Below, piece after piece: positions 14,340-15,401 of a stretch of 15,401 nucleotides of DNA. The notes under the pieces are model-generated. The model was given only the letters and a program-made list of their open reading frames with translations. It was not told the origin of the DNA and did no database searches. Source of the stretch: Erythrobacter sp. (GTDB lineage: Bacteria; Pseudomonadota; Alphaproteobacteria; Sphingomonadales; Sphingomonadaceae); the NCBI GenBank assembly GCA_002695185.1, contig NZOF01000163.1, positions 2,853 to 18,253 on the forward strand, written 5' to 3'. The translations under genes were made by a program, and so were the position numbers. The first letter of the stretch is position 1. Each line of letters starts with the position of its first letter.

Positions 14340-14627
14340 ATGTCGCGTATTTGCGAACTCACCGGCAAGGGCCGCCAGGTCGGCAACAATGTGAGCCACG
14401 CCAACAACAAGACCAAGCGTGTCTTCCTGCCCAACCTGCAGAACGTAACGCTGATGAGCGAAAAGCTCGATCGCAGCTTCAAGTTCCGCGTTTCGACGCA
14501 GGGCCTGCGTTCGGTCGAACACAATGGCGGGCTCGACAACTGGCTGATGAAGACCAATGACGAAAAGCTTTCGGCCAATGCGCTGAAGGTGAAGCGCGAA
14601 CTGAAGAAGGCTACCGCCGCTTCGTAA
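14340..14627 (+). CDS. rpmB: Large-subunit ribosomal protein L28
   Basis: This 95-residue basic protein of the 50S subunit has the L28 N-terminus [20 protein letters not shown] and the motif [34 protein letters not shown] follows, with a lysine-rich C-terminus ([15 protein letters not shown]). The length is usual for alphaproteobacterial L28. GAAGAGA shortly before the ATG can act as ribosome binding site, and a 17-bp-spaced promoter lies about 87 bp upstream. rpmG is not adjacent, so the gene is monocistronic, ended by a strong hairpin. Confidence 0.98.
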   Translation: MSRICELTGKGRQVGNNVSHANNKTKRVFLPNLQNVTLMSEKLDRSFKFRVSTQGLRSVEHNGGLDNWLMKTNDEKLSANALKVKRELKKATAAS

Positions 14628-14665
14628 GCCGGCGGCGCTTCGGCGCTGTTTCAGACAGACGAACA

Positions 14666-14700
14666 AAAAGGCGCGCAGGGATTCCCTGCGCGCCTTTTGT
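14666..14700. terminator. Bidirectional terminator between rpmB and the M23 peptidase gene
   Basis: AAAAGGCGCGCAGGG (14666-14680) pairs with CCCTGCGCGCCTTTT (14684-14698) over 15 bp with a three-base loop ATT. A T-run ends the plus-strand side and an A-run begins the other, so the same stem works for both convergent transcripts. Confidence 0.92.
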
Positions 14701-14727
14701 CGTGCCCTGCCGCGGCCGTTCTCTGCC

Positions 14728-15401
14728 TTACGGCATAGGCGGCAGAAACAGCAGCGGATCGAGCCGCTTGTTTCTCCAGACGAGGCTCCAGTGAAGGTGC
14801 GGGCCAGTGGCGCGGCCCGACGATCCGATTCGGCCCAGCGGCTGGCCCTGCTTCACTTCCTGCCCATCGCGCACGAACAGTTCGGAAGAATGTAGGAATG
14901 CGCTGTTTAGGCCTTGGCCGTGATCGATGATCAGTAGCTGACCCTCCAGGCTGAAATCCGGTTCACTCAACACCACGATCCCGTCAGCCGGCGCGACATA
15001 GGTCGTCCCTGACCCGCCCGCGATATCGAGACCCGAATGATAGCTGCCAGGTTCGCCGCGATAGATACGCTGCGATCCGAACCGGCCCGATATCCGGCCC
15101 GTTACCGGCCAGATGAAGTCCTGTCGCCAGCCCTCGGCACCGGTCTCTTCCTGCCGCGCATTCCAGATCGCCTCGAGTTCGGGGCGGCGGCGCTCCATGA
15201 AGCTTTCCGATGCCCCGCCAGCGCGGCGCGCGACGTTAACGCGCTCGATGTTCCAATCGCGAGGCTTGATGGAAAGAGTCTCGGCAATAACCTGCCCGTC
15301 GGCACGCGTAGCGCTGAGGCGGATGGTCGATTCCTGATCACGGTCGAAGGCCGCAAAGAAATAGCCATCATCGTCCAGGCTCAGATCGGTGTCGCCAAGG
15401 G
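14728..15401 (-). CDS. M23-family (LytM-type) peptidase, 5' end outside the window
   Basis: The frame stays open to the right edge, so about 224 C-terminal residues are visible. The N-terminal visible part reads DGYFFAAFDRDQES and IKPRDWNIERVNV, a beta-rich region usual before the peptidase domain in alphaproteobacterial M23 proteins. The domain itself starts at FIWPVTGRISGRFGSQR. It holds the zinc motif YHSGLDIAGG (His and Asp), APADGIVV, IDHGQGLNSAFLH and the final GPHLHWSLVW (HxH). All zinc ligands are present, so it should be an active peptidoglycan endopeptidase in the periplasm, or a regulator of one. The ATG at 15198 is internal and not the start. It converges with rpmB at the shared terminator. 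Confidence 0.92.
   Translation of the reverse strand, partial: LGDTDLSLDDDGYFFAAFDRDQESTIRLSATRADGQVIAETLSIKPRDWNIERVNVARRAGGASESFMERRRPELEAIWNARQEETGAEGWRQDFIWPVTGRISGRFGSQRIYRGEPGSYHSGLDIAGGSGTTYVAPADGIVVLSEPDFSLEGQLLIIDHGQGLNSAFLHSSELFVRDGQEVKQGQPLGRIGSSGRATGPHLHWSLVWRNKRLDPLLFLPPMP

Overview
This looks like a chromosomal segment of a high-GC alphaproteobacterium, most likely a sphingomonad (Sphingomonadaceae or Erythrobacteraceae). The reasons are an MmcB-family repair protein, a PAS protein of a type I associate with Sphingomonadales, the strong GCC/GCG codon bias, and the mix of DUF2141, App1-like, LytTR and M48 genes. Genus is not resolvable by eye. I see no tRNA or rRNA genes, insertion sequences, CRISPR arrays, phage genes or toxin-antitoxin pairs. 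Coding density is very high and no gene-free stretch reaches 300 bases.

Layout. At 1-1677 are a 5'-truncated mmcB, then a membrane di-iron hydroxylase whose stop overlaps the start of a DUF2141 secreted protein. At 1813-4203 is a 796-residue protein with an N-terminal PAS-like domain, a roughly 470-residue acidic disordered linker and a short conserved-looking C-terminal domain. At 4267-6302 an App1-like (DUF2183) phosphatase and a membrane-anchored alpha/beta hydrolase overlap by ATGA. A strong hairpin followed by a T-run sits exactly on the App1-like start codon. At 6313-8400 a BepA-like M48 metalloprotease with TPRs is followed by a DsbA-like thiol oxidoreductase, a likely envelope quality-control pair.

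At 8404-9012, on the minus strand, is an HD-domain protein carrying the histidine/aspartate set of the PhnZ/MIOX di-iron oxygenases. It diverges from a LytS-type kinase and LytTR regulator operon (9085-11096). Next come a spacer with three small hairpins, nadC (11215-12075), a four-helix membrane protein, and a secreted RNase T2 that overlaps the membrane-protein gene. A very acidic small lipoprotein with its own terminator follows. The window ends with tadA on the minus strand, divergent rpmB with a clear sigma70-type promoter, and an incomplete M23 peptidase on the minus strand. rpmB and the M23 gene converge on one bidirectional terminator.

I do not see a self-evident new defence or mobile system. 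The most unusual items are the PAS/disordered-linker protein, the hairpin-plus-T-run over the App1-like start, the PhnZ/MIOX-like HD protein beside a LytTR system, and the basic-residue-free lipoprotein with deviant alanine codon use. All functional assignments come from motifs read by eye; no database search was run.
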